Both the position numbers and the translations under genes were made by a program. Positions 12,787 to 20,121 of a stretch of DNA of 24,625 nt are shown one piece after another. Source of the DNA: a virus; IMG/VR virus record IMGVR_UViG_3300026382_000049, positions 1-24,625 of that record, one strand, 5' to 3'. The stretch's first letter is position 1. Every line of letters starts with the position of its first letter. The notes under the pieces were generated by a model. It had not been told where the DNA came from, did no database searches, and was given only the letters and a program-made list of their open reading frames with translations.

Positions 12787-13266
12787 ATGTTAGTTGTTGA
12801 TATAAAAACTGCTTTTGAATGGACAGATGCAGAATACAAAAAAGTAGAAAAAATTATAGAATCTTATAGAAGATTCAATAATGAAAGTGTGTCTAGTATA
12901 GTTTCAAATATAAAAGACAAAGAAGAGGATAATGACATTTCAAAAGCTGTTAACTGGTTAAAATATTCAATGCCTTACATTGCTGATAAAGTATATGAAG
13001 GTGTTAAAAGTATAGAAGACCTTCCTGAAGTTGTAAGTAAAATAATATATGAGATACAAAATGAGATAGAAATAACTTATGATAGTGATAACCCTGAAAA
13101 AAGCTCGTTTAACACTATACTTGATGTGTATGTTGATGATGGGCTTAAACCAAAAGATATGGTTAAAGCACTATATAAAGATTGTATAAATTTAGATAAA
13201 TATTGGAAACAAATATTTGATACAGAATCTGGTGATGATAAAGATGATAATAAATATAATCCTTAA
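12787..13266 (+). CDS. 159-residue acidic hypothetical protein
   Basis: A complete frame behind ATAAGGAGAAAAAG. The protein is acidic and mostly helical, starting MLVVDIKTAFEWTDAEYKKV and ending in an Asp/Lys-rich tail (ESGDDKDDNKYNP). No catalytic motif or membrane segment is visible. It is divergent from rep across the iterons and ends in the hairpin terminator at 13268-13290. Position would suit a copy-number or partition accessory, but the sequence does not show it. Confidence 0.75.
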   Translation: MLVVDIKTAFEWTDAEYKKVEKIIESYRRFNNESVSSIVSNIKDKEEDNDISKAVNWLKYSMPYIADKVYEGVKSIEDLPEVVSKIIYEIQNEIEITYDSDNPEKSSFNTILDVYVDDGLKPKDMVKALYKDCINLDKYWKQIFDTESGDDKDDNKYNP

Positions 13267-13267
13267 G

Positions 13268-13290
13268 AAATAACCCTTATGGGTTATTTT
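13268..13290 (+). terminator. Hairpin terminator between convergent genes
   Basis: AAATAACCC (13268-13276) pairs perfectly with GGGTTATTT (13281-13289), loop TTAT, followed by a short T/A run. It lies between the converging 12787-13266 and 13284-14240 genes and may act for both strands. Confidence 0.65.
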
Positions 13291-14240
13291 AGATATATCC
13301 TTATTTTATCATCTTCTATCTTCAATCCAATTTTATCATGACCCAATGTAATACTCTCATCTTCTGTAGAACCTTTTATTTTTTTAACCCAAGCATCAAA
13401 TATTTCTATGTAATCTTTTGGATTTTGTTTAGCTATACTTCTCTTTACAACATTTTCACCAACACCAGATAAAGTTATATATGTCTCTATATTGGAACTT
13501 TCTTTTACCATAAATGTAACATTACCGGTAATCGGCTTTTCATTAAACACAATAGTATTATTGTTTATTTTGTTTATTATAGAAGTATCGCTTATACTAA
13601 CTATTTCAGCATTATCCATAAATATTTCTAAAGATTTGTTTAAATTGTCTTCTAAAATATTATCTTTTTCTTCATTAACATTGTCTGCAGTTTTTATAAT
13701 AATTTCACTTGTATCACTCTCATTATTTATATCTTCAGAAGATTCTGTTTCTATTCCTATATTATTATCACAAATAACATCATTTTCAATGTGTTCTGAA
13801 TTGTTAATATTAGAAGCTTTATCTCTTATAGAATCAAAAAATGAATTTTCCTGTTCGGGCAACCTAAATAAAACGACATCTTTATTTATTCTATTTAAGT
13901 CTATACTTCTATTGTTTCCTATTAACTCATTATTTTCACTATTATACATCATTGCATTAAATTCAACACTATCTTTTTTTCCATATAACACAATATCTTT
14001 GTTTTTTATTGGTGTTCTGTTTATATCAAATATAACATTGTTTGTTACAATTAAAACAGAGTCTTTAAACAATGTTTTATTTAGCATCTCACCTTTGGTA
14101 TTTATAAATTCACCATTTAGTCCATATACAACAATATTGTTATTGAAATCAACAAATACATTACTATCTGTTACTTTCGATACAATACCTTTCCCCATTA
14201 CTAAGCATTCTACGTTATCGCCTTTTTTAAATTCATTCAT
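13284..14240 (-). CDS. 318-residue protein with N-terminal KOW/SH3-like segment
   Basis: The first 45 residues (FKKGDNVECLVMGKGIVSKV, then FVDFNNNIVVYGLNGEF) follow the pattern of small β-barrel domains in which G-D-x-V is followed by G-x-G-x-V and a turn. A second, looser region of the same kind seems to follow. The middle (about 130-215) is acidic, Asn/Glu/Ser-rich and likely disordered. The C-terminal 100 residues are α/β and end KIGLKIEDDKIRIYLK. No function is recognised. It is one of only two genes behind the GGTATATATA plus GUAA-hairpin leader; the other is at 19077. Confidence 0.75.
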   Translation of the reverse strand: MNEFKKGDNVECLVMGKGIVSKVTDSNVFVDFNNNIVVYGLNGEFINTKGEMLNKTLFKDSVLIVTNNVIFDINRTPIKNKDIVLYGKKDSVEFNAMMYNSENNELIGNNRSIDLNRINKDVVLFRLPEQENSFFDSIRDKASNINNSEHIENDVICDNNIGIETESSEDINNESDTSEIIIKTADNVNEEKDNILEDNLNKSLEIFMDNAEIVSISDTSIINKINNNTIVFNEKPITGNVTFMVKESSNIETYITLSGVGENVVKRSIAKQNPKDYIEIFDAWVKKIKGSTEDESITLGHDKIGLKIEDDKIRIYLK

Positions 14241-14274
14241 ATGTTCTCCTTTTGTGTTGTTTAAGTGTAAGCAA

Positions 14275-14338
14275 AGAAAAATTTAAGAGATTATGGCCGC
14301 TTACGCGACCAAAGATTTCTCTTCTATTTATATATACC
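14275..14338 (-). promoter_or_regulatory. GGTATATATA promoter with GUAA-tetraloop leader (copy 2)
   Basis: GGTATATATA (14329-14338, minus), then AAAT and a leader with stem TGGTCGC/GCGGCCA (14305-14311 with 14294-14300) and GTAA loop, flanked by a GAGA/TCTC outer pair. The following TTAAATTTTTCTTTGCTTA is identical to the leader of the 19077 gene. From GGTATATATA to the end of this block the two copies are nearly identical. Confidence 0.75.
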
Positions 14339-14347
14339 TTGTTTTAA

Positions 14348-14557
14348 CTACCATTTCCTTCTACCACCTACTTTTTTTGCTCTTGCACTCATTCTAAACA
14401 TAGATTTTCCTCTAGTTCCACTTCTCATTCTCATCATTGATTTTTGTGTTCTATCTCTTTTTTGACTTAAATAACCATAACCTTCTTTTTCCATATCAGT
14501 CTCAACATCAATATCTGTTTTGTTATCTATACATTTTTTAGCTATTTTGTATATCAT
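14348..14557 (-). CDS. 69-residue very basic small protein
   Basis: A complete frame whose second half is strongly basic with Met, Ser, Arg and Gly (KRDRTQKSMMRMRSGTRGK, then SARAKKVGGRRKW). This is typical of nucleic-acid-binding tails or of small internal head proteins. The N-terminal half is acidic and amphipathic. It follows the holin gene by 11 bases and precedes the GGTATATATA leader, so it ends the polymerase/holin operon. No family is recognised. Confidence 0.65.
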   Translation of the reverse strand: MIYKIAKKCIDNKTDIDVETDMEKEGYGYLSQKRDRTQKSMMRMRSGTRGKSMFRMSARAKKVGGRRKW

Positions 14558-14568
14558 AATAATTCCTT

Positions 14569-14826
14569 TTAATGTTTATCTGTTACATTAAAATATTTTT
14601 CAGCTGTTCTTAGTCCTGCTATAAGACCACCTGTTAATAATAAGTTGTTTAAGTTATCTATTATGATTTTAGGTATCTCTAAATCAATGTCATATATTTT
14701 ACCTATTGCATATGCTATCGGGAATAATATATAAACATACATAGTTGATACAACTACTATCCACGCTAATGTTGGTCTCCAAGTCGCATTAAGTTTCTCT
14801 ATTAATATCTTAAGTTTTTCATTCAC
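14569..14826 (-). CDS. Putative holin (GTA-type three-TM family)
   Basis: This 85-residue protein has two clear hydrophobic segments (about 19-42, PTLAWIVVVSTMYVYILFPI; and about 60-75, NNLLLTGGLIAGL), a W-RP motif before the first, and the conserved-looking ending GLRTAEKY. This combination matches, from memory, the family described as holin of three TMs for gene-transfer release (PF11351). Holins form the membrane lesion that lets the endolysin reach the wall. Here it lies between the RNA polymerase gene and a small basic gene, not beside the endolysin at 19376. The family match is fair but unconfirmed. Confidence 0.65.
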   Translation of the reverse strand: MNEKLKILIEKLNATWRPTLAWIVVVSTMYVYILFPIAYAIGKIYDIDLEIPKIIIDNLNNLLLTGGLIAGLRTAEKYFNVTDKH

Positions 14827-14835
14827 GTTTTCTCC

Positions 14836-16575
14836 TTATAATATACCAAGTGTATATTTTGTTCTATCAGATAATAATTTGTTTTTATCTGTTTTCTTAT
14901 TATACAATAATTCATTACTAATACCTTTTTTTATTCCTCTATAATTTAGTTTTTGCCATAAAACAGAATTAGCAAGTGGTTTTTGTTCATATGTTTTATA
15001 TACAGGAACAATAGGTGCTTCTGAATGAGATACTTTTATTTCATTTATTTTATGCTCTTTCATTTTTTTTACAATAGGTTCTGTTATTTTTGTTCCAACA
15101 GAATAATGTAAAAAAGGTTCTGCTAAATATTTATTAGTTATTTGTTTGTCTTTTACACTAATAGTTGATGTGTGTGGAAGCTCTGTATCTTTAATTAATC
15201 CATCATATCTGTATATTTGATGCATATCATCATTTTTGTTTTTTGCTAACTCTAAATAACCTCTTGCTAATATTGAGAATTGTCTTTTATCAATATCTCC
15301 ACCATTAGCTTCATATAGTTTATCAGTAACAAACTTTCTTGCTTGGTTCATACCAGAATACTTCATCACATCTCTTGTTGATGGTAATCCAGTACTTACA
15401 CTGTCTCCCTTGTTTACAAAATCACCAACTTTAACTTTAACATTTACTTCAGGCGCAACATAGTGTTCTTTGTCTGCTATATAAACATTATATCCACCAG
15501 TGTTAAGTTTATCTATTTTTGTTACTTTTCCATCTGTAGATGATAATGTTGCTTTACCTCTAAAATTTTCTGGAGTATTTAATAATATTTTTTGAGCTTC
15601 GAACCCAGTAGGAACTACAGATTTTAATTTACCTTTGATATCATGTTTTGCTGATAATACCAACTGCGTTGCTTTTTCAGCAACTGTTTGAGCAGCTTGA
15701 ATACCTACATTCATACCTATATCCAAATGTTTTCCTTGTCCATCATGACCGTAACACATTTGGCATATTCCATCTTTTCCTTCACAAGTTATCGGATCTC
15801 TAACAATAATTTTCTTTTTACCGCTTTTTTTAAGTTGGTTTAGATAGTCTTTTGTTATAAGTTTATTTGTTCTTGCTTCATATCTTCCGATAATAGAACC
15901 ATCATTTATATCATGCTCAATACCATTTTTTGTACCACAATCTTTACAACATATCTTTAAGTGTTCTGTATTTGCTACAAGCACTTTACCCATAGCACCA
16001 GGTTCAGAAGTAGAAGTTGCAGCTTGAACTGCCGCATATCTGGCTTGAGAACCAGCCGCAAACATTTCGTGAGACCTATATCCTTCTGATAATGAATTCT
16101 TTAACATAAATGGAAATGGTTCTGAATTCATATCTACAGTATATATCGGTGCACCTAATGTTCTTGTTATAGTGGCTGGGTTACCTCTACCTCTTGAATT
16201 CCCTTGATCTACTAAATGATTATTGTCTATACTCATTGTCTTTTTTTGAACATCAGAAAATAATTCTATCAATCTAGCTTTCTTTTTCTCATTAGACATT
16301 AAGGATAGTTTTTTATCTTCTTTCTCTAAGAATTTTTTAATTTCTTTTCTTTTTGGGTGTAACAAGTCATTAAGACCAACATGGTGGCCATGTGTATATG
16401 CAACTTCTTCACCTAAATCACCTATTAAATGAATGTTTTTCTTATATAATTCTGGATTTTGTTTAGCAAATTCAACTAATCTTTTTTTTAGTTTTGCTTT
16501 TGTTAAAGGTGCATCCTCTTTCTTAAAATGAAGATTGTCTGGCAATAAACTGTTTAATTGTTTTATTATTTCCAT
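14836..16575 (-). CDS. Phage RNA polymerase beta' subunit, C-terminal part
   Basis: This 579-residue protein aligns by eye with the C-terminal half of multisubunit RNA polymerase beta'. Residues 125-145 (SRGRGNPATITRTLGAP) and 165-205 (bridge-helix region: EGYRSHEMFAAGSQARYAAV) match the F-bridge area. CxxC near 210-213 and C264-x6-C271-x2-C274 (ICQMCYGHD) match zinc site 2. The trigger loop follows at 289-312 (NVGIQAAQTVAEKATQLVLSAKH), with the conserved Gln-Leu pair and the trigger-loop His at 311. The Arg next to the bacterial Met-Arg pair is Ser here. The NADFDGD catalytic motif is absent, so it must be in a second subunit outside the window, as in phiKZ/AR9-like split polymerases. Divergent TATAAT promoters precede it. 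Confidence 0.85.
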   Translation of the reverse strand: MEIIKQLNSLLPDNLHFKKEDAPLTKAKLKKRLVEFAKQNPELYKKNIHLIGDLGEEVAYTHGHHVGLNDLLHPKRKEIKKFLEKEDKKLSLMSNEKKKARLIELFSDVQKKTMSIDNNHLVDQGNSRGRGNPATITRTLGAPIYTVDMNSEPFPFMLKNSLSEGYRSHEMFAAGSQARYAAVQAATSTSEPGAMGKVLVANTEHLKICCKDCGTKNGIEHDINDGSIIGRYEARTNKLITKDYLNQLKKSGKKKIIVRDPITCEGKDGICQMCYGHDGQGKHLDIGMNVGIQAAQTVAEKATQLVLSAKHDIKGKLKSVVPTGFEAQKILLNTPENFRGKATLSSTDGKVTKIDKLNTGGYNVYIADKEHYVAPEVNVKVKVGDFVNKGDSVSTGLPSTRDVMKYSGMNQARKFVTDKLYEANGGDIDKRQFSILARGYLELAKNKNDDMHQIYRYDGLIKDTELPHTSTISVKDKQITNKYLAEPFLHYSVGTKITEPIVKKMKEHKINEIKVSHSEAPIVPVYKTYEQKPLANSVLWQKLNYRGIKKGISNELLYNKKTDKNKLLSDRTKYTLGIL

Positions 16576-16596
16576 TTTTTTAAGCCTTGTTTTTGA

Positions 16597-16616
16597 TATA
16601 ATTTACTAAAATTATA
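16597..16616. promoter_or_regulatory. Divergent overlapping promoters
   Basis: Plus-strand -10 TATAAT at 16597-16602 (TTTTGATATAATTTAC) serves the 16637 gene. Minus-strand TATAAT at 16611-16616 (read TTGTTATAATTTTAG) serves the RNA polymerase gene. The two -10s are only 8 bp apart, so occupancy of one probably hinders the other. Confidence 0.6.
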
Positions 16617-16636
16617 ACAAAAAAAAAGGAAATAAT

Positions 16637-18349
16637 ATGAAAAGTGTATTTGTTAAAATAAAAGGTTTTTCTGATAGAGAAAATTTTGGAGATTATAAGT
16701 TATATTTGACGGCCTATGTTAAAGAACCAGATAAAAATGTGTATAGACTGCCATTTATTGATGTAGATGCTGAAACAATGGAATACAAATTTAGCAAAGA
16801 TATTTGTTATAAATTTGCTAAAGATACAAAGATACTGTTTGCTGTGTATACAAACAAACGAACTTCTAATTTACAAAATTATATAGGGACAGCTACTTTA
16901 AATTTTGATCCATTCAAAACATATGGTAGTGTTGAGATACAATTAAAATCTTATCGTAGTGATAGACAGACACTCAGAAATATGCGTGTTAGCATAAAAA
17001 ACAAGTATGATGTAGAAATAGGAAAATCTTTAACGTTAAAAGATTTAGTTGTGGAAGAAAATTGGATAAACGAATTTTACGGTACAACTATATATCCTTA
17101 TATAAAAAGAACATTTTACATTAAATTGAATGATAGCGATGTTGTGTTTAGTGAGTTGAATGTATTAGATGATGAAGAAAAAATTATAAAACTTAAAGTC
17201 TCATACAGAGATTCTTATTATGAAACAGGGTATGTTGACGTAAAGATAAACCCAATAAACAAACAAGAAGAAAAAGAATATCTAACTTTAAGTAAGATAG
17301 AATATTCGTATGCATTTTTCTCTATTTTAAGAAAAAATAATTACAAGCCAACTATTCCGGTTGCTATATTTGTTTCTGATAATTTTAATTTGAAATCTAT
17401 AGATATATATATAGATGGTGAAAAATATGATTCTATTAAAGAAATAGATAATCTTATTGATGTAAATGTATCTTCTGTTGAACCTTTTGTTGAACATGAA
17501 TTGAAATTAATCTTTAATGGAGTTAATAGTAATGGTGAATCTATAACAAAAGAACATGCTAAGAATTTTATTGTATCAGATGTGATTGAAGCTGATTTAG
17601 GTTTAGAATACAATTCAGATGATGAAAGTTATACAATAAATTTAAGTACTACTTCTGAAACATATGATAATATAAACAATATAATATGGAAAGTTACTTT
17701 CGACTCTTATGTTTTTCAGAATATATTAGATGTAGAAGATGTGGATGGGATGATGAAAACAGATGTTATTTTTGAAAAAATGACAGATAAAGAAACAAAT
17801 TCTATTACTGTTAAGTTATCTCAAATAGGTAAATACACAATAGAAGCCTATCTTATAGATAAGGGTGGAAATGTAAAAATACTCAGTAAAGAAATAGTTA
17901 ATGGTACTTCTGCTGATGATTCATCGTTTAAAATAGGTGATAAAATAAATGTTAGTATTTTAAATAAAACACAAAATACACCAACTATGGTTGTTTACAA
18001 TATAAATAGTAGTGGAGAGTTCTCTAGAGTAACTACAAATATAATGGATAATGTAGTTGATAATATATACACTTCATCTTTTAGTGCTGAAATAGATAAT
18101 AGTTTATATATAGCAAAAATAGGGAAATTAATAAAAACTTATAATATAGGTAGTTCAAGAAATATATCTATATTATATAATCCATCTTACGATGAAAATA
18201 CAGTTATTGATTATGAATTAAAAAATGACAATGATGAAACTATAAAAAAAGGTAACATGAAATATGCTAAAGATGGTATATTCTATTGTGTTACTGATGC
18301 AGACAAACATGGTATTATTAGAATAGGAAGACATTATAAAAATGTATAG
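16637..18349 (+). CDS. 570-residue probable virion or tail-associated protein, Ig-like
   Basis: A complete frame behind AAAAAAAGGAAATAAT. The protein is rich in β-strand-forming residues throughout, with repeated segments of alternating hydrophobic and polar residues and short turns, in the manner of consecutive Ig-like domains. Examples are YKPTIPVAIFVSDNFNLKSI and NNIIWKVTFDSYVF. I find no enzymatic motif. Ig-like phage proteins are usually on tails, baseplates or capsid surfaces. It overlaps the next gene by 8 bases, so the pair is one operon with a TATAAT promoter at 16597-16602. Confidence 0.75.
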   Translation: MKSVFVKIKGFSDRENFGDYKLYLTAYVKEPDKNVYRLPFIDVDAETMEYKFSKDICYKFAKDTKILFAVYTNKRTSNLQNYIGTATLNFDPFKTYGSVEIQLKSYRSDRQTLRNMRVSIKNKYDVEIGKSLTLKDLVVEENWINEFYGTTIYPYIKRTFYIKLNDSDVVFSELNVLDDEEKIIKLKVSYRDSYYETGYVDVKINPINKQEEKEYLTLSKIEYSYAFFSILRKNNYKPTIPVAIFVSDNFNLKSIDIYIDGEKYDSIKEIDNLIDVNVSSVEPFVEHELKLIFNGVNSNGESITKEHAKNFIVSDVIEADLGLEYNSDDESYTINLSTTSETYDNINNIIWKVTFDSYVFQNILDVEDVDGMMKTDVIFEKMTDKETNSITVKLSQIGKYTIEAYLIDKGGNVKILSKEIVNGTSADDSSFKIGDKINVSILNKTQNTPTMVVYNINSSGEFSRVTTNIMDNVVDNIYTSSFSAEIDNSLYIAKIGKLIKTYNIGSSRNISILYNPSYDENTVIDYELKNDNDETIKKGNMKYAKDGIFYCVTDADKHGIIRIGRHYKNV

Positions 18350-18971
18350 AACCTCTCAGTTAAAACCATTCTTTACTGGTAACTTATTTATCAGGACGAA
18401 AAACAAAGAATCTATATCTGTATATTATTACAATATGGATTCTGTTGTTGAATTAGAATATGATTCTAAAAAAATAAATGATTATTATATTCTTAATGTA
18501 ACAACAATAAAGGATGGTTATTATATTATAAGCAATAATAAAAAGATAGATGTGTTTTACAAAGGGATGATGCCATATTGCTTATTTATGATTAACAAAA
18601 CAGGTGATACAAGTGAAACAATAGATGCTGTAGTAGAAGATATAGAAGGTAATGAAAATAATATATCTTTTGAGTTATTAGTTAAAAATATATACATATC
18701 AAAACAAGATGATAAAGACTTTATAGGATTTGTAACTATAAAAGACAAGATAAAGTCACCGTTTAGTATAAACAATTCTAAGAAATATACTAATAAGTAT
18801 TTTGTGTCTAAAATAAACAAAACAAATGCTTCTTCTTCTACAACAGTATCCGAGCTTAGACGTAAAAGAACTAAATCAACAGTTAGTGATACTAACAATG
18901 CCTCAACAATAAAAAATAACCATATAAAAACAACTTTAAAACAAACGTTAGTTTCAAGTAGTATAGAGTAA
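18342..18971 (+). CDS. 209-residue partner of the Ig-like protein
   Basis: The start ATG lies within the last codons of the previous gene (8-base overlap). The first 140 residues are β-rich (MYRTSQLKPFFTGNLFIRTK, then SISVYYYNMDSVVELEYD) and the last 60 are Ser/Thr/Asn/Lys-rich, probably a flexible tail. It is likely a structural or surface protein working with its upstream neighbour. No family is recognised. It is followed within 20 bases by the GGTATATATA leader of the next unit, with no visible terminator between. Confidence 0.7.
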   Translation: MYRTSQLKPFFTGNLFIRTKNKESISVYYYNMDSVVELEYDSKKINDYYILNVTTIKDGYYIISNNKKIDVFYKGMMPYCLFMINKTGDTSETIDAVVEDIEGNENNISFELLVKNIYISKQDDKDFIGFVTIKDKIKSPFSINNSKKYTNKYFVSKINKTNASSSTTVSELRRKRTKSTVSDTNNASTIKNNHIKTTLKQTLVSSSIE

Positions 18972-18990
18972 GAAAAATTCAGTAAATCGT

Positions 18991-19060
18991 GGTATATATA
19001 AATGGGAGAAATCTTTGGTCGCGTAAGCGGCCATAATCTCTTAAATTTTTCTTTGCTTAT
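18991..19060 (+). promoter_or_regulatory. GGTATATATA promoter with GUAA-tetraloop leader (copy 3)
   Basis: GGTATATATA (18991-19000), then AAATGGGAGAAATCT, then the stem TGGTCGC/GCGGCCA (19016-19022 with 19027-19033) with GTAA loop and CATAATCTCTTAAATTTTTC after it. It is nearly identical over more than 50 bases to the minus-strand leader at 14275-14338. A strong ribosome site (AAAGGAGG) follows. Confidence 0.75.
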
Positions 19061-19076
19061 ATGAAAGGAGGCGCAA

Positions 19077-19223
19077 ATGAAAGGATTTGATCGTTTAACA
19101 AAAACATTAAACGGTAGACTACCAAATAAAATTTGGACAGAAGGTAATGTTGAGTATTTAGAATACAATAGGGTCATTATAGGATGTATGGGTGATAAAA
19201 TTATTTTAAAAAAAAGGAGATAG
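19077..19223 (+). CDS. 48-residue small protein behind the structured leader
   Basis: An ATG after AAAGGAGGCGCAA opens a 48-residue frame (MKGFDRLTKTLNGRLPNKIW... to KKRR). The sequence is compact, with basic N- and C-termini and a central strand-like segment (VEYLEYNRVIIGCMGDK). The nearly consensus ribosome site and the leader shared with the 318-residue gene suggest strong expression. No family is recognised. Its stop is six bases before the possible upstream start of the endolysin frame. Confidence 0.65.
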   Translation: MKGFDRLTKTLNGRLPNKIWTEGNVEYLEYNRVIIGCMGDKIILKKRR

Positions 19224-19344
19224 AAGAAATGGGTGGAAGTCTCGTTGAGTTACAGTGTATTTATAAAAAAATAAAAAACTATATAAAATACAACATCTAT
19301 ACATATAAAGCATATTTTATGTTATTGTTTGAACCCAAAAATGA

Positions 19345-19350
19345 TATAAT
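19345..19350 (+). promoter_or_regulatory. Host-like -10 of the endolysin gene
   Basis: TATAAT in AAAAATGATATAATTAAA, 26 bases before the preferred endolysin start at 19376. Confidence 0.55.
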
Positions 19351-19375
19351 TAAAAAAAACAAAAAGGTAAAAACA

Positions 19376-19738
19376 ATGGAATATAAAAAACAAAACTTTG
19401 CTAGACATGAATTTGCTTGCAAATGTGGATGTGGTTTTAGTGCTATGGATGCTGAGTTGTTAGAAGTGTTGGAAGATGTTAGGGCACACTTCAATTCTTC
19501 AATAAAAATAAATTCTGGATGTAGATGTCAGAAACACAATAGAGAAATTGGTGGAGTCGAAACATCTATGCATATAAAAGGAATGGCATGCGATTTTGTT
19601 GTAACAAATTTAGACAATCAAGACCCTGTTGCAGACTATCTTGAAAACAAATACCCAAATAAATATGGTATAGGAAGATACATTGGTAGAACGCATGTTG
19701 ATGTTAGAGAAGGTAAAGCAAGATGGGACAAGAGATAA
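19376..19738 (+). CDS. M15-family peptidase, probable endolysin
   Basis: From the preferred ATG this is a 120-residue zinc peptidase of the M15A/M15_3 type. It starts with the usual cell-wall-enzyme segment FARHEFACKCGCG, then SGCRCQKHN, the zinc motif SMHIKGMACD (H66, D73) and the third ligand region THVDV (H107). These enzymes cut peptidoglycan cross-links and act as phage lysins. The frame is also open 49 codons upstream to an ATG at 19229 with its own weaker ribosome site; I chose 19376 because the domain begins there and a TATAAT plus AAAAGGTAAAA lie just before it. It overlaps the following HNH gene by 16 bases. Confidence 0.85.
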   Translation: MEYKKQNFARHEFACKCGCGFSAMDAELLEVLEDVRAHFNSSIKINSGCRCQKHNREIGGVETSMHIKGMACDFVVTNLDNQDPVADYLENKYPNKYGIGRYIGRTHVDVREGKARWDKR

Positions 19739-20097
19739 ATGGAACTGAAAGATGGGTTGATATAAACAATTTCAACAACTATCAAGTTCACCCGACCCTT
19801 GGAATAAGAAACAAAAAGACTGGTAGGTTACTGAAAGGAAGAACGTGGCTCGGGTATCCAAGAGTAACTCTTATGTCAAATGGAAAGAAGCACGAGATAA
19901 AAATACATAGGATTGTTGCTGAACATTTTATAAAAAATCCCGACCCAAAAAACAAATTAGTTGTTAACCATAAAAATGGTAATAGATCGGACTTTACTGT
20001 TAACAATCTGGAATGGATGAGCCAATCAGAGAATATGTTTGATAGGTGGGCCAACAGGGGGAAAAGACCTAAATATGTTCCAGAGTATATAAAATAA
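19723..20097 (+). CDS. HNH endonuclease with NUMOD4-type N-terminus
   Basis: This 124-residue protein begins with a NUMOD4-like segment (WVDINNFNNYQVHPTLGIRN) followed by an HNH core: H62, then LVVNHKNGNRSDFTVNNLEW with H83 and the Asn residues. It is a typical free-standing phage homing endonuclease. It overlaps the endolysin by 16 bases, starting inside it with GAAGG as ribosome site, so it was probably inserted there by homing and is now co-expressed. The recognition site is expected at the endolysin end of relatives lacking it. Confidence 0.85.
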   Translation: MGQEINGTERWVDINNFNNYQVHPTLGIRNKKTGRLLKGRTWLGYPRVTLMSNGKKHEIKIHRIVAEHFIKNPDPKNKLVVNHKNGNRSDFTVNNLEWMSQSENMFDRWANRGKRPKYVPEYIK

Positions 20098-20121
20098 AAA
20101 AAACAAAAAAAGGACTAAAAA

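Noticed and set aside
13492-14286. 264-codon plus-strand frame with many hydrophobic residues
   Set aside because: It is the complement of the AT-rich 318-residue gene; no ribosome site and no promoter, and it runs into the GUAA leader.
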